Assembly: GCA_946482465.1 (NCBI GenBank)
Contig: CAMLRL010000002.1
Location: 1-64,000, forward strand
Reading direction: 5' to 3'
From: an uncultured Lactobacillus sp.
GTDB lineage: Bacteria; Bacillota; Bacilli; Lactobacillales; Lactobacillaceae
DNA length: 64,000 nt
The position numbers and the translations under genes are program-made. Positions 37,695 through 47,677 of this stretch are shown in pieces (position 1 is the first letter of the stretch; each line of letters begins with the position of its first letter). A model generated the notes under the pieces. It made no database searches and was not told the origin of the DNA. It saw only the letters and a list, made by a program, of their open reading frames with translations.

Positions 37695-38517
37695 TAGTCA
37701 TCCTCCGGTCTAGGCGATAGCTTAACCGCTTCATGAGCCACATCGAAAGAGCTGAGATAACGATTAAGATCAAGGCAATTACACTGGCATTTTGCCAATT
37801 TCCTAGTGTCATGGCCTGCTGATAAATTAATGTGGCCATCACCAAATGACGATTACCACCAAGAATTTGTGGAGTAGTATATGCCGTCATTGTTCCAGCA
37901 AAAACCAGAATACATCCTGTTAAAATGCTTGTAGCAAGTTGAGGAATAATAACCTTGAATAAAGTGTGCCATGGGCTAGAGCCCAAAACAGCAGCAGCCT
38001 CTTCAATTTCGACGTTTAATTCTGCAACACTACCAATCAAAGTATTAATCATGATTGGCAAAAATAGGTAAACCGAGCCAATAATAATCGACGTATTGGT
38101 ATATAGAATGTTTAGCGGTGCTTTTATTAAGTGCAGTGAGAGCAATAATTTGTTAATTATGCCATCCCGACCCAAGATAATAATCCAAGCAAAGTTTCTA
38201 ACAACAGCGTTAGTTAACATTGGAAAAAGAATTAGTAAGTTCAGCACCTGTCTAACCGTCTTTTTTTGTCTTCCAATCCATAACGAGATAGGTAATCCTA
38301 AAATCAAAACAATAATCACTGTTAAAACTGCTATCAAAAATGTTCTTCCAATTACTGTCCAGTTATAAGAGCTTTTAAGAAACTGTGTATAAAGCGAAAA
38401 AAAACCTGCTTGACTCTGGAACGTTGGAATTGCGATTTCAATTAATGGAAAAAAGGTAAAAACCAAGACGCCAAAGAATGCAGGTATTAGTAACCAAACT
38501 GCGGTTTTCCGATTCAT
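37687..38517 (-). CDS. potB: ABC permease, PotB type
   Basis: 276-residue membrane protein, first gene of the ABC operon. It has about six hydrophobic segments and the EAA loop EIEEAAAVLGSSPWHTLFKVIIP (about 170-192). SD GGAGGT lies just before the ATG. The order permease-permease-ATPase-binding protein differs from the common potABCD order, so specificity for spermidine/putrescine is less certain than the family name suggests. Confidence 0.85.
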   Translation of the reverse strand: MNRKTAVWLLIPAFFGVLVFTFFPLIEIAIPTFQSQAGFFSLYTQFLKSSYNWTVIGRTFLIAVLTVIIVLILGLPISLWIGRQKKTVRQVLNLLILFPMLTNAVVRNFAWIIILGRDGIINKLLLSLHLIKAPLNILYTNTSIIIGSVYLFLPIMINTLIGSVAELNVEIEEAAAVLGSSPWHTLFKVIIPQLATSILTGCILVFAGTMTAYTTPQILGGNRHLVMATLIYQQAMTLGNWQNASVIALILIVISALSMWLMKRLSYRLDRRMTNA

Positions 38518-38538
38518 ATATTACCTCCGATTGATTCT

Positions 38539-38567
38539 AGATTATCTATTTTTTACCAATCTGTCAA
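38539..38567 (-). promoter_or_regulatory. Promoter of the ABC operon
   Basis: On the - strand TTGACA (38567-38562), 17 bases, TAATCT (38544-38539). Confidence 0.65.
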
Positions 38568-38673
38568 GGTAAAATCCGAATATATCAATTTATATTCCCT
38601 TAAAAAGTTTGCCTTTTATTTCTGTACACTTTTATATAAGCTAAAAATATATATGTATAACCATTAAAGGCGA

Positions 38674-38712
38674 ACAATAAAAAGCCACAGGTTTTTCTGT
38701 AGCTTTTTGATA
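38674..38712 (-). terminator. Terminator of the lysine operon
   Basis: AAAAAGCCACAG pairs with CTGTAGCTTTTT (about 38679-38708), just after asd on the - strand. Confidence 0.8.
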
Positions 38713-38717
38713 AATGT

Positions 38718-39779
38718 TTAATTTGCTTGATGTACTAGATCATCGCGCACAAGACACTCTGCAATTTCGACTGTGTTGCTAGCTGCACCACGCAATAGGT
38801 TGTCCGCAACAACCCACATCTGAAAGGCACCATCATTTTCTTGATCTTGGCGAATACGTCCAACAAAAGTTTCCCGTTTACCAGCTGCTAAAAGCGGCTG
38901 CGGGTAAGCTTGTTTGCTAGGATCATCTTGCAAAACTAAACCGGATGTTTTAGCAATCTCTTCTTGTATTTCAGCAGTAGTTGCCGACGAATCGTTTACA
39001 ACAAAATAAACTGTTTCACCGTGACCAATTTCAATTGGAACTCTCACACAAGTTGCTGTTACTTTGATTTCACCAGCATTTTGATCATTAAGCAAAATCT
39101 TTTTAGTTTCATGAATCATTTTCCATTCTTCATGCGTGTAACCATCGTCTTCAAACACATCAATCTGTGGCAGCAAATTAAATGCCATTGGATAATGGCG
39201 CTTATCCGCTGCAGTCGGCAAAATTTCAGCTTTCAAGTCTTGATGATTCAGCCTTGCCTGAGCTTGGTTCAACATTTCATCCCACGCCGCTTTTCCAGCA
39301 CCTGAAACTGCTTGATAGGTTGAAACAATAATCTGCTTAATTCCCCACCGCTGATAAATTGGATAAAGAGCTGCAACCATCTGAATGGTTGAACAGTTCG
39401 GATTAGCAATAATGCCATGATGATTAACTAGTTCCTTGTCATTAACTCTAGGAACAACTAGTGGCACGTCATCTTCCATTCTATAAGCACTCGTGTTATC
39501 AACGCAAACTGCACCACGTTTAACTGCCTCTGGTAGCAGCTTTTTTGAAACTGCGCCACCAGCAGACGATAAAACAAGATCTACACCATTAAATGAATCC
39601 GGTTGGGCTTCTTCAACTGTAATTTCTTGATTTTTGAATTTTAACTTTTTACCTGCTGAACGTTTTGACGCTAATAGTTTTAGTTTTTTAACCGGTATAC
39701 TGGATTGTTCAAGCTCACTAATCAGCCGCTGACCAACTGCACCGGTTGCACCCAGTATTGCAACAACATATTCTCTCAT
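38718..39779 (-). CDS. asd: Aspartate-semialdehyde dehydrogenase
   Basis: 353 residues. It reduces aspartyl phosphate to aspartate semialdehyde. N-terminal AILGATGAVGQRL (NADP site), catalytic Cys in IANPNCSTIQ (about residue 127), YQAVSGAGKAAWDE, and RVPIEIGHGE with the active-site His are present. It is the last gene of the riboswitch-controlled lysine operon; its start overlaps the stop of the aminotransferase gene by 4 bases (ATGA). Confidence 0.95.
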   Translation of the reverse strand: MREYVVAILGATGAVGQRLISELEQSSIPVKKLKLLASKRSAGKKLKFKNQEITVEEAQPDSFNGVDLVLSSAGGAVSKKLLPEAVKRGAVCVDNTSAYRMEDDVPLVVPRVNDKELVNHHGIIANPNCSTIQMVAALYPIYQRWGIKQIIVSTYQAVSGAGKAAWDEMLNQAQARLNHQDLKAEILPTAADKRHYPMAFNLLPQIDVFEDDGYTHEEWKMIHETKKILLNDQNAGEIKVTATCVRVPIEIGHGETVYFVVNDSSATTAEIQEEIAKTSGLVLQDDPSKQAYPQPLLAAGKRETFVGRIRQDQENDGAFQMWVVADNLLRGAASNTVEIAECLVRDDLVHQAN

Positions 39780-40966
39780 TGATGATCATCCTTTTCTGCC
39801 AAAAATCGTTTTATTCGTGCCATTGCCTCATGCAAGTCCTCATCACTAGCAGCATATGAAAAACGAATATAGCCCTGACCACCATCACCAAAGGCACTTC
39901 CTGGTGTACCACCAACTCTCGCCTTATGCGCTAAATCTAATGCAAATGCTTCATCATCTGTTCCATATTCCGCAGGAATTTTGGCAAAAACGTAAAATGC
40001 CCCCTCACTGACCATCGTCTTTAATCCCATCTCGTTAAGTGCATTAACGATATAGTCACGCCTTTTATGATAAATTTGACGTGATTCAATTGGATCTTTA
40101 TCACCGTTTTCTAATGCTTCACAGGCAGCTGCCTGAGCCGGATTAGATGGCGCAGTAACCAAAAAGGCATGCATTTTGGCAATCAAACTAATATATTCTG
40201 TTGGCCCTACAATGTATCCAATTCGGTAGCCAGTCATTGCGTGTGACTTTGACAAACCATTGATTACTAGGGTCCGTTCAGGAATATAGCGCGCAATTGA
40301 GATGTGTTCAAAGTCATAAGTCAATTCGCCGTATATTTCATCAGAAATTACGTATAAGTGATGTTTTTCAATGATTTGTGCTAACTGCTTTAGCACTTCT
40401 TCTGAACATTCACGACCAGTTGGATTAGTCGGATAATTGAGAATAATTGCCTTCGCCTGCGGATGACTTTGTAAAGTCTGTTCTAAGGCCTCAGGCGTCA
40501 GGACAAAGTCCGTATCCGCTGTATTAATTGCAACTAAATCTGCTTTTACATATTGAAGCAGTGGGAAGTACAAGGCATATGAAGGCGTAGGAACAATAAT
40601 TTGGTCTCCTGGCTGAATTAACGACAACATTGCTGCAGCAATTGCTTCAGTCGCCCCTACCGTTACAACGATCTCATTTTCCGAATCATATGAAATATTT
40701 TGCTTCCGCTTTAGAAAGTCACTAATCGCTTGGCGAAGTCTCAAAGTTCCTTTTTGTGCTGAATAATGGGAGTCATTGTCTAAAATGCTCTGAGCTGTCG
40801 CTTTTTTGACGTGCTCTGGCGTATTTAAATCTGGCTCTCCTAATGTCAGCTTAATTAAATCTGGTATATAATCAACCTTTTGCGCAAATGCACGGATACC
40901 TGAAGCTGGAATTTGAGTCAGCGGAACACTTGTAGTTGGGGTTAAATCTGAAGCTAAATGTGGCAT
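39776..40966 (-). CDS. Class I/II aminotransferase, probably N-acetyl-LL-diaminopimelate aminotransferase
   Basis: 396 residues, fold type I PLP enzyme: LGEPDLNTPEHV, NYPTNPTGRECSEE, ISDEIYGELTY, and the PLP Lys in INGLSKSHAMTGYRIGY (about residue 236). The position between dapB and asd points to the N-acetyl-diaminopimelate aminotransferase step, the one acetyl-pathway enzyme without another candidate here. I chose the ATG at 40966 because SD AAGGAGG lies 6-7 bases above; an upstream in-frame reading overlaps dapB. Confidence 0.88.
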   Translation of the reverse strand: MPHLASDLTPTTSVPLTQIPASGIRAFAQKVDYIPDLIKLTLGEPDLNTPEHVKKATAQSILDNDSHYSAQKGTLRLRQAISDFLKRKQNISYDSENEIVVTVGATEAIAAAMLSLIQPGDQIIVPTPSYALYFPLLQYVKADLVAINTADTDFVLTPEALEQTLQSHPQAKAIILNYPTNPTGRECSEEVLKQLAQIIEKHHLYVISDEIYGELTYDFEHISIARYIPERTLVINGLSKSHAMTGYRIGYIVGPTEYISLIAKMHAFLVTAPSNPAQAAACEALENGDKDPIESRQIYHKRRDYIVNALNEMGLKTMVSEGAFYVFAKIPAEYGTDDEAFALDLAHKARVGGTPGSAFGDGGQGYIRFSYAASDEDLHEAMARIKRFLAEKDDHQ

Positions 40967-40976
40967 TTTTTCCTCC

Positions 40977-41741
40977 TTATATTGATAGAATTTTATCCAA
41001 ACCAACAACCAGTTTGGATAAGCTCATCACTTGATCGAGTGCAACTTTTACACCTTGCATAAAAGATGATCGATCAAATGAATCTTGTCTAATGGTCAAG
41101 GCCTCACCAGGTCCGCCAAAAAGAACCTGTTCGTGGGCAACATAACCTGGCAAGCGGACAGCATGGATGGGAACACCATCATAAAGATCTCCGCGAGCTC
41201 TTGCATCATTGTTAGTATCTGTTGAACCTGATCCGCTTCGACCCTCGGCAATCATCTTTGCGGTGTTAATCGCCGTTCCTGAAGGTGTATCAAGCTTATC
41301 GGCATGGTGCATTTCGATAATTTCTGCATCTGGAAAGTAACGTGCAGCCTCTTGGGCAAATTTCATTAGTAAGACAGCAGACAGCCCGAAGTTCGGCGCA
41401 ATAACCCCGCCTAGTTGTTGGTCTTCTGCAGTTTTTTGCAGGTCTTCTGTTTGCTCAGTTGTCAGTCCACTAGTACCGACAATTGGTCTCATTTGGTGGT
41501 TTAAAGCAAACTTGACGTTTTCAAAAACAGCCTGAGGAGTTGTAAAGTCAATCCAAATATCTGCACTAATGTCAATCTCATCAAGTTGGTCAAAGCACTG
41601 GACAGTATTAGCAAAATCCCCCTCGCTTTTGGCATGCGGCGCTAATACGCCAACCAGTTCACAATCTGCCTGTTTTTCAACTAACTGCACGACCTGCTTT
41701 CCCATTGATCCAGTCGCGCCAGCAATAAAAACTCGTTTCAT
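40977..41741 (-). CDS. dapB: 4-Hydroxy-tetrahydrodipicolinate reductase
   Basis: 254 residues, usual length. FIAGATGSMGKQV at the N-terminus binds the nicotinamide cofactor; WIDFTTPQAVFEN, GTSGLTTEQ, APNFGLSAVLLMKFAQ, and the catalytic EMHHADKLDTPSGTA motif are all present. The start overlaps the dapA stop by one base, so translation is coupled. Confidence 0.95.
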   Translation of the reverse strand: MKRVFIAGATGSMGKQVVQLVEKQADCELVGVLAPHAKSEGDFANTVQCFDQLDEIDISADIWIDFTTPQAVFENVKFALNHQMRPIVGTSGLTTEQTEDLQKTAEDQQLGGVIAPNFGLSAVLLMKFAQEAARYFPDAEIIEMHHADKLDTPSGTAINTAKMIAEGRSGSGSTDTNNDARARGDLYDGVPIHAVRLPGYVAHEQVLFGGPGEALTIRQDSFDRSSFMQGVKVALDQVMSLSKLVVGLDKILSI

Positions 41742-42664
41742 TAATCTACTCCTAGTTCTACTGGTAATTCATGCAGTAATGCCGTTTCATTTAAGCCCAA
41801 GTGTAGTGCCAATTGCTTTTTCTCTTCTTCATTTAAAGTAATCATTGGCAAGCGACATCCCCCTGCTGGTAAGTTTTGTGCATTTAAAACCGCCTTAACT
41901 GGAGATGGTGACGGGTACATAAATAATGCAGCCATTTTTGGTGTCAGTTTTCGCTGAAGTGCTCCAGCTGCTTTAACATTGCCAGCTTCCAGTTCATCAT
42001 ACATTTGGCGCATTGCTTTGCCATAAATATGTGAAGCAACAGAAATTACGCCTCTTGCTCCTAAAGTTTTAGCGCTGAGTGCCTGCGCATCCTCACCGGT
42101 ATAAACTAAAAAGTCACTTGGTGCATGCTCAACGATATATTCCAAGTCTTCTATTTCTGCACATTGCTTCACGCCGGCAATATTAGGATTAGCAGCCAAT
42201 TCAACAACAGTTTCCTTAGTGATTTTTACACCTGTACGACCAGGAATGTTATAAATCATTAGTGGAACCTTTGATTTTTTGGCAACAGCTTCAAAATGCG
42301 CTTTAATTCCACGTTGATTGGGCTTGTTGTAGTATGGCGTAACAACCAAAGCCATATCAATGCCTGAAATTTGACTAACTTCAGCTGTGAAATCCACCGT
42401 TTGAGCAGTGTTATTGCTACCTGTACCTGCAATCACTGGTACTCGACCTGCAACTATTTCTGCAAAGCGGGTATAAAGCTCGATTTTTTCATCATGGTTC
42501 ATCGTAGCCGTTTCACCAGTCGTACCACCAATTACAAAACCACGACTTCCTGTGGCAAGCAAAAGTTCTGTTAATTCTTTTAAACCGGGATAATCAACTT
42601 CGCCTTGCTCATTAAATGGTGTGATCAACGCAGTTAATAAATCAGCGTTAGTAAAATCTGTCAT
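41741..42664 (-). CDS. dapA: 4-Hydroxy-tetrahydrodipicolinate synthase
   Basis: 307 residues of the NAL/DHDPS barrel. Condenses pyruvate with aspartate semialdehyde. [15 protein letters not shown] (near 48), the Tyr motif [22 protein letters not shown], and Schiff-base Lys in IAGVKQCAE (about residue 164) are visible. The start at 42664 is set by SD AAAGGAAA; ATG 42679 lies above that SD. Confidence 0.95.
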   Translation of the reverse strand: MTDFTNADLLTALITPFNEQGEVDYPGLKELTELLLATGSRGFVIGGTTGETATMNHDEKIELYTRFAEIVAGRVPVIAGTGSNNTAQTVDFTAEVSQISGIDMALVVTPYYNKPNQRGIKAHFEAVAKKSKVPLMIYNIPGRTGVKITKETVVELAANPNIAGVKQCAEIEDLEYIVEHAPSDFLVYTGEDAQALSAKTLGARGVISVASHIYGKAMRQMYDELEAGNVKAAGALQRKLTPKMAALFMYPSPSPVKAVLNAQNLPAGGCRLPMITLNEEEKKQLALHLGLNETALLHELPVELGVD

Positions 42665-42689
42665 AGTTTTTCCTTTCATTATTAGTCAT

Positions 42690-43829
42690 TTACATGTGCT
42701 CTTCGAAAAAGCCGACTATTGCTTTAATCCCTGCCTCAATTGCACTTTCTTGTGGACTGAAAGTAGCGGAATGAAGTTGAGAGTCATCTTCCACGCCAAG
42801 CCAGCACATTGTTCCAGGAATTTTGGCAAGTAAATAACCAAAGTCTTCACCTGTCATTGCCGGCTCAGTTTCTTGATACTTAACTGCTGGGTTATTTTTC
42901 ATGTAGTCAATAAATTCAGCGGTAATCTTAGAATCATTTTCGACAGGCCAATAGCCTCCTTGGTTAATTTCAATTTCTGCTCTAGCCGCAAAACTTTGAC
43001 CAATACCAGCTGTTACTTCACGCAAACGCTTCTCAATTTGTTCAATCATCGTTTGAGTCAAGCCGCGAAGCGTACCTTCTAAGTGCGCATGACCAGCAAT
43101 TGCATTTCTAATCGTGCCCGCACGAACCTTGCCAATTGTTATCACGCCGCTTTCAATTGGATCGATGCTGCGCGCCACAATTGTCTGAATCTGGCTAATT
43201 AGTGCAGCTGCTGCTACAACCATATCATTTGCACGCTGTGGATATGCAGCGTGACCATCTTGACCATACAGATCAATATTAATTTCTGCAGCGCCAGCAA
43301 ATAGTGTTCCGTTGCGGCACCCAATTGTTCCTGCTGGTAAGTCAGGCGTAACATGTAATGCAAAAAATTCATCAGGTCGCCACTCACCAGCAAAAACGCC
43401 CTGTTCATATGCTAGTTTGCCACCGTTTTTGCTTTCTTCAGCAGGTTGGAAGAAGAAAAGCAAATTATCTTGTGGTTGATGCTCACTAAAGTAATTCAAA
43501 ATTCCTAATGCCACTGTCATATGAATATCATGACCACACGCATGCATTTTTCCCTCATTTTTTGAAGAAAATGCTAACCCAGTTTTTTCTTTTACTGGTA
43601 GTCCATCAATATCAGCTCGGTAACCAATCGTTTTTTTAGGTTGTTTTCCCTGTACTCTTACCAGTAAGGCAGTTGGCAATTCAGGAACAGTTTTAATCTG
43701 TAAAAACTGCTGATCAAATTGTTGAATGACCTTTAATAAATACTGCTTGGTGTCATGCTCTTGCAATGCCACTTCGGGAATTTGATGTAAGTCACGACGA
43801 ATTTGAATCAGTTGACTAGTAGTTAACAT
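42690..43829 (-). CDS. N-acetyldiaminopimelate deacetylase (M20 family)
   Basis: 379-residue M20 metallopeptidase. Metal-binding marks: GYRADIDGLPVKEKTG, MHACGHDIHMTVALG, FFQPAEESKNGGKLAYE, LHVTPDLPAG. In this operon it removes the acetyl group to release LL-diaminopimelate. Amidohydrolases of this family also act on hippurate and IAA-amino acids, but location after dapD makes the assignment strong. It starts 4 bases after the dapD stop. Confidence 0.9.
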   Translation of the reverse strand: MLTTSQLIQIRRDLHQIPEVALQEHDTKQYLLKVIQQFDQQFLQIKTVPELPTALLVRVQGKQPKKTIGYRADIDGLPVKEKTGLAFSSKNEGKMHACGHDIHMTVALGILNYFSEHQPQDNLLFFFQPAEESKNGGKLAYEQGVFAGEWRPDEFFALHVTPDLPAGTIGCRNGTLFAGAAEINIDLYGQDGHAAYPQRANDMVVAAAALISQIQTIVARSIDPIESGVITIGKVRAGTIRNAIAGHAHLEGTLRGLTQTMIEQIEKRLREVTAGIGQSFAARAEIEINQGGYWPVENDSKITAEFIDYMKNNPAVKYQETEPAMTGEDFGYLLAKIPGTMCWLGVEDDSQLHSATFSPQESAIEAGIKAIVGFFEEHM

Positions 43830-43833
43830 TAAC

Positions 43834-44544
43834 TCACAGCTTTCTTAAATCTTGCTCAATCTTAGTTTTGTCAGTAGTTTGTTCGTCTCTTTTTTTAACA
43901 ACTTTGGCTGGGACGCCTGCAACAACAGTATTAGCCGGAACATCTTTTGTCACGACCGCACCTGCGGCAACCACGGCATTATCACCAACTTGAACCCCTT
44001 CTAAAAGCACTGCGTTAGCACCAACTAAAACATTTTGTCCAATTCTGACCGGTTCGGCAGAAGCAGGCTCGACTACACCCGCTACAACAGCACCAGCACC
44101 AATATGGCTGTTAGCCCCAACAATTGCTCGCCCGCCCAAAACGGCGTTCATATCAATCATTGCCCCATCACCAATTTCAGCACCGATATTAATCACTGCT
44201 CCCATCATGATGACCGCATTTTTACCGATACTTACCTGTTCACGAATCAAGGCACCAGGCTCAATTCTTGCTTGAATATTTTTTAAATCTAAAAGGGGTA
44301 CTGCGGAGTTGCGGCTGCAGTTTTCAACCTGATAGTCATTAATCTTTGCCGCATTTGTTCGTAAAAAAGGTACCAGATCATCCCAGTCACCAAAAACAAC
44401 ACCGCAATTACCCTCGATAAATGTTCTTACTTCTACAGGCCATTTCAAGTCCTCCAAGTCTCCCTTAACATAAATCTTAACTGGGGTTTTCTTAGGCGCA
44501 TTGGCAATAAAATCAATAATTTCTGTCGCTGACATATTTTTCAT
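43834..44544 (-). CDS. dapD: Tetrahydrodipicolinate N-acetyltransferase
   Basis: 236 residues (dapD/dapH acetyl type). An N-terminal about 85-residue domain is followed by a left-handed beta-helix of hexapeptide repeats ([35 protein letters not shown]). It acetylates tetrahydrodipicolinate, committing the cell to the acetyl branch. The start follows SD GAGG. It lies 9 bases after lysA. Confidence 0.93.
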   Translation of the reverse strand: MKNMSATEIIDFIANAPKKTPVKIYVKGDLEDLKWPVEVRTFIEGNCGVVFGDWDDLVPFLRTNAAKINDYQVENCSRNSAVPLLDLKNIQARIEPGALIREQVSIGKNAVIMMGAVINIGAEIGDGAMIDMNAVLGGRAIVGANSHIGAGAVVAGVVEPASAEPVRIGQNVLVGANAVLLEGVQVGDNAVVAAGAVVTKDVPANTVVAGVPAKVVKKRDEQTTDKTKIEQDLRKL

Positions 44545-44553
44545 TTGATATCC

Positions 44554-45864
44554 TCACTTTTCTTGATAAAAACGGTCATTCTTAATTAAATCGTCATAGG
44601 TTTCACGTGTAACAACTTCTTGTGCTTGTCCATTTTCTGCAAAAACAACTGCTGGTCTTGGAACACGGTTATAGTTAGAAGCCATGCTGTAACCATATGC
44701 TCCAGTTGCAAGAACAGCAATTACATCCCCTGGCTTAGTTTTTGGTAAACATGCCTGATCAATCAAAATGTCACCAGATTCACAATAGCGTCCTGCTAAA
44801 TGGACCTTTTCAACTGGTTCAGCCGCTGGTCGCTTGGCAACCAATGCTTCATATTCTGCTTTATAAAGCGCAGGTCGAATGTTATCACCCATGCCGCCAT
44901 CAACAGTCACATAAGGAGTTAAACCTGGCACATCCTTTCTGGAGCCAACGGTATAAAGACTATATCCTGCTTCACCTACAATTGAGCGCCCGGGTTCTAC
45001 CCAGATTGCTGGTACGTTTAACTGATACTGTTCAGCTAATGTACGGACACTGGCAATGATTTGTTCAACAAATGTACCTAGCCCAATCACACGATCTTTA
45101 GCGGTATATCTTATGCCAAAACCGCCGCCTAAATTTAGAACCTGTGGCTGATAATCATACTTTTGCTTCCATTCGTGAACTAGCTGCATCAATTTTTCCA
45201 CTTCAAGATTAAAACCTTCAGTTTCAAGGATCTGTGAACCAATGTGAGCGTGAAGGCCAATCAGCTCCATTTGCTCTTCCGCTTTAACTTGTAAAAAGGC
45301 TTTTTCTGCTTGACCCGAACGAACATCAAACCCAAATTTACTGTCTTCTTGACCGGTTTGATCATATTCGTGCGTATGTGCACTCACACCAGGAGTGATG
45401 CGAAGCATTACTTGCACTTTCTTGTTTGTTTCATGCAGTACTTGCTTCAGGAGTTCAATTTCATGAAAGTTATCTAAAATGATTACCCCAACATTATTTT
45501 CAACAGCCATTAAGAGTTCATCTTTTGTTTTATTATTACCGTGAAAACTGATTTTTTCCGTTGGGAAGCCGGCTTTCAACGCTGTATACAGTTCTCCACC
45601 TGAAACAACATCAATGTGGCCACCCAATTCGTTGATTACTTGATAGATTGCAAGCGAGGTAAAAGCTTTACTAGCATAGCTGATGGCATAATCAACCTGT
45701 CCAGCAACAAAAGCTTGCTTAAGTGCATTGAACTGTTTTCTAATTTGGGCAGCATCATAAACCACCAATGGCGTACCAAAGTTTTCGGCTAGCTTAAGTG
45801 CATCTACACCTCCAATCATTAAGTGACCTTGATCATTCGTCTGGTAATAATCATTCGTTGACAT
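44554..45864 (-). CDS. lysA: Diaminopimelate decarboxylase
   Basis: 436 residues, fold type III PLP enzyme. It makes lysine from meso-diaminopimelate. PLP Lys in YASKAF (about residue 66), SFHGNNKTKDEL, GLHAHIGSQI, LNLGGGFGIRY, EPGRSIVGEAG and GRYCESGDILI are present. First gene of the operon, directly behind a lysine riboswitch and its terminator; SD GGGGGT precedes the ATG. End-product control thus acts on the whole operon. Confidence 0.96.
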   Translation of the reverse strand: MSTNDYYQTNDQGHLMIGGVDALKLAENFGTPLVVYDAAQIRKQFNALKQAFVAGQVDYAISYASKAFTSLAIYQVINELGGHIDVVSGGELYTALKAGFPTEKISFHGNNKTKDELLMAVENNVGVIILDNFHEIELLKQVLHETNKKVQVMLRITPGVSAHTHEYDQTGQEDSKFGFDVRSGQAEKAFLQVKAEEQMELIGLHAHIGSQILETEGFNLEVEKLMQLVHEWKQKYDYQPQVLNLGGGFGIRYTAKDRVIGLGTFVEQIIASVRTLAEQYQLNVPAIWVEPGRSIVGEAGYSLYTVGSRKDVPGLTPYVTVDGGMGDNIRPALYKAEYEALVAKRPAAEPVEKVHLAGRYCESGDILIDQACLPKTKPGDVIAVLATGAYGYSMASNYNRVPRPAVVFAENGQAQEVVTRETYDDLIKNDRFYQEK

Positions 45865-45887
45865 CTGATAACCCCCGTTTTTGGTAA

Positions 45888-45935
45888 AGAAAAAGACCCT
45901 TTAATACGCGCATAGCGTACAAAAGAGTCTTTCAG
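45888..45935 (-). terminator. Riboswitch-controlled terminator before lysA
   Basis: AAAGACTCTTT pairs with AAAGGGTCTTT across a GC-containing loop, then TTTTTC on the - strand. It lies between the lysine aptamer and lysA and is the likely expression platform. Confidence 0.8.
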
Positions 45936-45984
45936 ATTAAACCTTGATCTGATTCAGTTTTGGCGATAGCGCTCCGCAAATTTA

Positions 45985-46130
45985 AATTTGCGACAGTCCG
46001 TAATTTATTAGATTACGTCCCAGCCGATTAACTACCGCAATAATTAACGCTTCGGCAACCGCCCCTTTCGCTAGCTTCACCGTTTTTGCAGAAACTCCAC
46101 TAGGTACTTTTGTTAGTTGCGACCTCTTCG
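45985..46130 (-). promoter_or_regulatory. Lysine riboswitch (L-box)
   Basis: The - strand leader has the ordered L-box landmarks: GAGGTCGCAAC at the 5' side, AGTACCTAGTGGAG, CGAAAGGGGCGGTTGCCGAAG-like core (ending GCCGAAG), GGCTGGGA, and closing GGACTGTCGC. With lysine bound, the downstream terminator should form and stop the lysA-to-asd transcript. A 67-codon reading frame over the same bases is a by-product of the RNA and not a gene. Confidence 0.93.
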
Positions 46131-46144
46131 TTTGATTTATAAAA

Positions 46145-46173
46145 ATATTATTATTATTAATATTACTTGTCAA
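46145..46173 (-). promoter_or_regulatory. Promoter of the lysine operon
   Basis: On the - strand TTGACA (46173-46168), 17 bases, TAATAT (46150-46145), just above the riboswitch. Confidence 0.8.
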
Positions 46174-46233
46174 CGGCTTTTTCATAATTAATTAACTTTA
46201 TTTTTTAAAAAGACGACTACAGTCATGTTTTAG

Positions 46234-46261
46234 TTGCAGATAAAAATTAAAATGTTAAAAT
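46234..46261 (+). promoter_or_regulatory. Probable promoter of lysC-dapF
   Basis: TTGCAG (46234-46239), 16 bases, TAAAAT (46256-46261). No aptamer was recognised on this side. Confidence 0.45.
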
Positions 46262-46309
46262 GCGTTACTATCGAATTTAAATTATTTTAATTAAGTAGGT
46301 GTTGCAAAA

Positions 46310-47677
46310 ATGAAAGTTGTTAAATTTGGTGGTAGTTCACTTGCAAGCGGTGAACAATTTCAAAAAGTGCTAAATATTATTAATGCTGACCCAACCAGAA
46401 AAGTAATTGTCACTTCCGCACCAGGAAAAAGATTTGCGGAAGATGTAAAAGTTACAGATCTGTTAATTGAATATGCTCAAAAGACACTGAAACAACAAGA
46501 CACCGCTGAAATTATTCAGCAAATTTGGACGAGATATCAAGAAATTGCCGCTTTTTTTGCACTTGAGCCCCAAAAATTTGCGTTCTTGCACCAAGAGTTG
46601 GTTGACTTACCAATAGCTTTTAATGACGCGCCAGAATACCTAATGGCAGCTTTCAAAGCACACGGTGAAAAACTCTGTGCACAGTTACTAGCATTAATTT
46701 TACAAGAGCAAGGTTTGCCAACGCGCTTTCTAGACCCACAGGACGCTGGTTTTTTGGTAAGCAGTGTTGCCAGCGACGCTCAAGTCTTACCTGAAACTTA
46801 TCAAAATTTACTTAGATGGCGTGAAGTGCCAGAAATACTAGTAGTTCCCGGTTTTTATGGTGTTACAGCTCAGGGCAAAATTGCCACTTTCTCACGTGGT
46901 GGATCGGATATCACCGGTTCAATCTGGGCAAGAGGAATTAAAGCTGACTTGTACGAAAACTTTACTGACGTAAATGCAATTTACGCCGCGGATCCTAGAA
47001 TTGTTGCTAACCCTCATCCAATTAAAATTATGACTTACCGGGAATTACGGGAACTATCTTATGCTGGTTTTTCAGTTTTCCATGACGAGGCGTTGATTCC
47101 GGCAATTCAAGGCCAGGTCTTCATCAATGTTAAAAATACTAATCACCCTGAATTACCAGGAACGATGATTGTACCTGAAAAAGATTTTCATCCTAAAAGT
47201 ACGATTACAGGAGTTGCCAGCTCAAATCACTTTTCCGCTTTATATTTACATAAATATCTGCTTAATAAAGAAACTGGTTTTACCCTTAAATTACTAGAAA
47301 TATTTTACAAGTTTAATATTTCATACGAACACATGCCCTCAGGTATAGACGATTTGACGGTTATCTTTGATAAACGGCAGTTTACTGAAGAACTGCGCGC
47401 GCAAATGTGTAGTGAAATTCAAAAAGTAATTCATCCCGACCAATTAGAATGGATTGATGATTATGCTATCATTATGGTAGTTGGCGAAGGGATGCGGAAT
47501 AAAATTGGCGCAATGAAGAATATCACTACCCCTTTAGCCAAAGAGCATATTGCCATTCACATGATCAATCAGGGTGCATCACGTATTTCTATTATGTTAG
47601 GCACCAAAAAAGAAGACGCAGCAAATGCTGTTAGCCAAATTTATCAACAATTTTTCAAAGGAGTAGCAAAATCATGA
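46310..47677 (+). CDS. lysC: Aspartokinase
   Basis: 455 residues. It phosphorylates aspartate, the first step to lysine. KFGGSSLASGEQF at the N-terminus, SRGGSDITGSIWARG (about 198-212) and a C-terminal pair of ACT-type regulatory regions (about 300-455, with IHMINQGASRISIMLG) are typical of the longer, monofunctional lysine-type aspartokinases. It is coupled to dapF by a 4-base overlap and divergent from the lysA operon. Allosteric control by lysine is likely from the ACT domains but not provable here. Confidence 0.93.
   Translation: MKVVKFGGSSLASGEQFQKVLNIINADPTRKVIVTSAPGKRFAEDVKVTDLLIEYAQKTLKQQDTAEIIQQIWTRYQEIAAFFALEPQKFAFLHQELVDLPIAFNDAPEYLMAAFKAHGEKLCAQLLALILQEQGLPTRFLDPQDAGFLVSSVASDAQVLPETYQNLLRWREVPEILVVPGFYGVTAQGKIATFSRGGSDITGSIWARGIKADLYENFTDVNAIYAADPRIVANPHPIKIMTYRELRELSYAGFSVFHDEALIPAIQGQVFINVKNTNHPELPGTMIVPEKDFHPKSTITGVASSNHFSALYLHKYLLNKETGFTLKLLEIFYKFNISYEHMPSGIDDLTVIFDKRQFTEELRAQMCSEIQKVIHPDQLEWIDDYAIIMVVGEGMRNKIGAMKNITTPLAKEHIAIHMINQGASRISIMLGTKKEDAANAVSQIYQQFFKGVAKS

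Noticed and set aside
45982..46185. 67-codon reading frame on the - strand upstream of lysA
   Set aside because: It covers the promoter and L-box riboswitch; all conserved positions belong to the RNA, and there is no SD.
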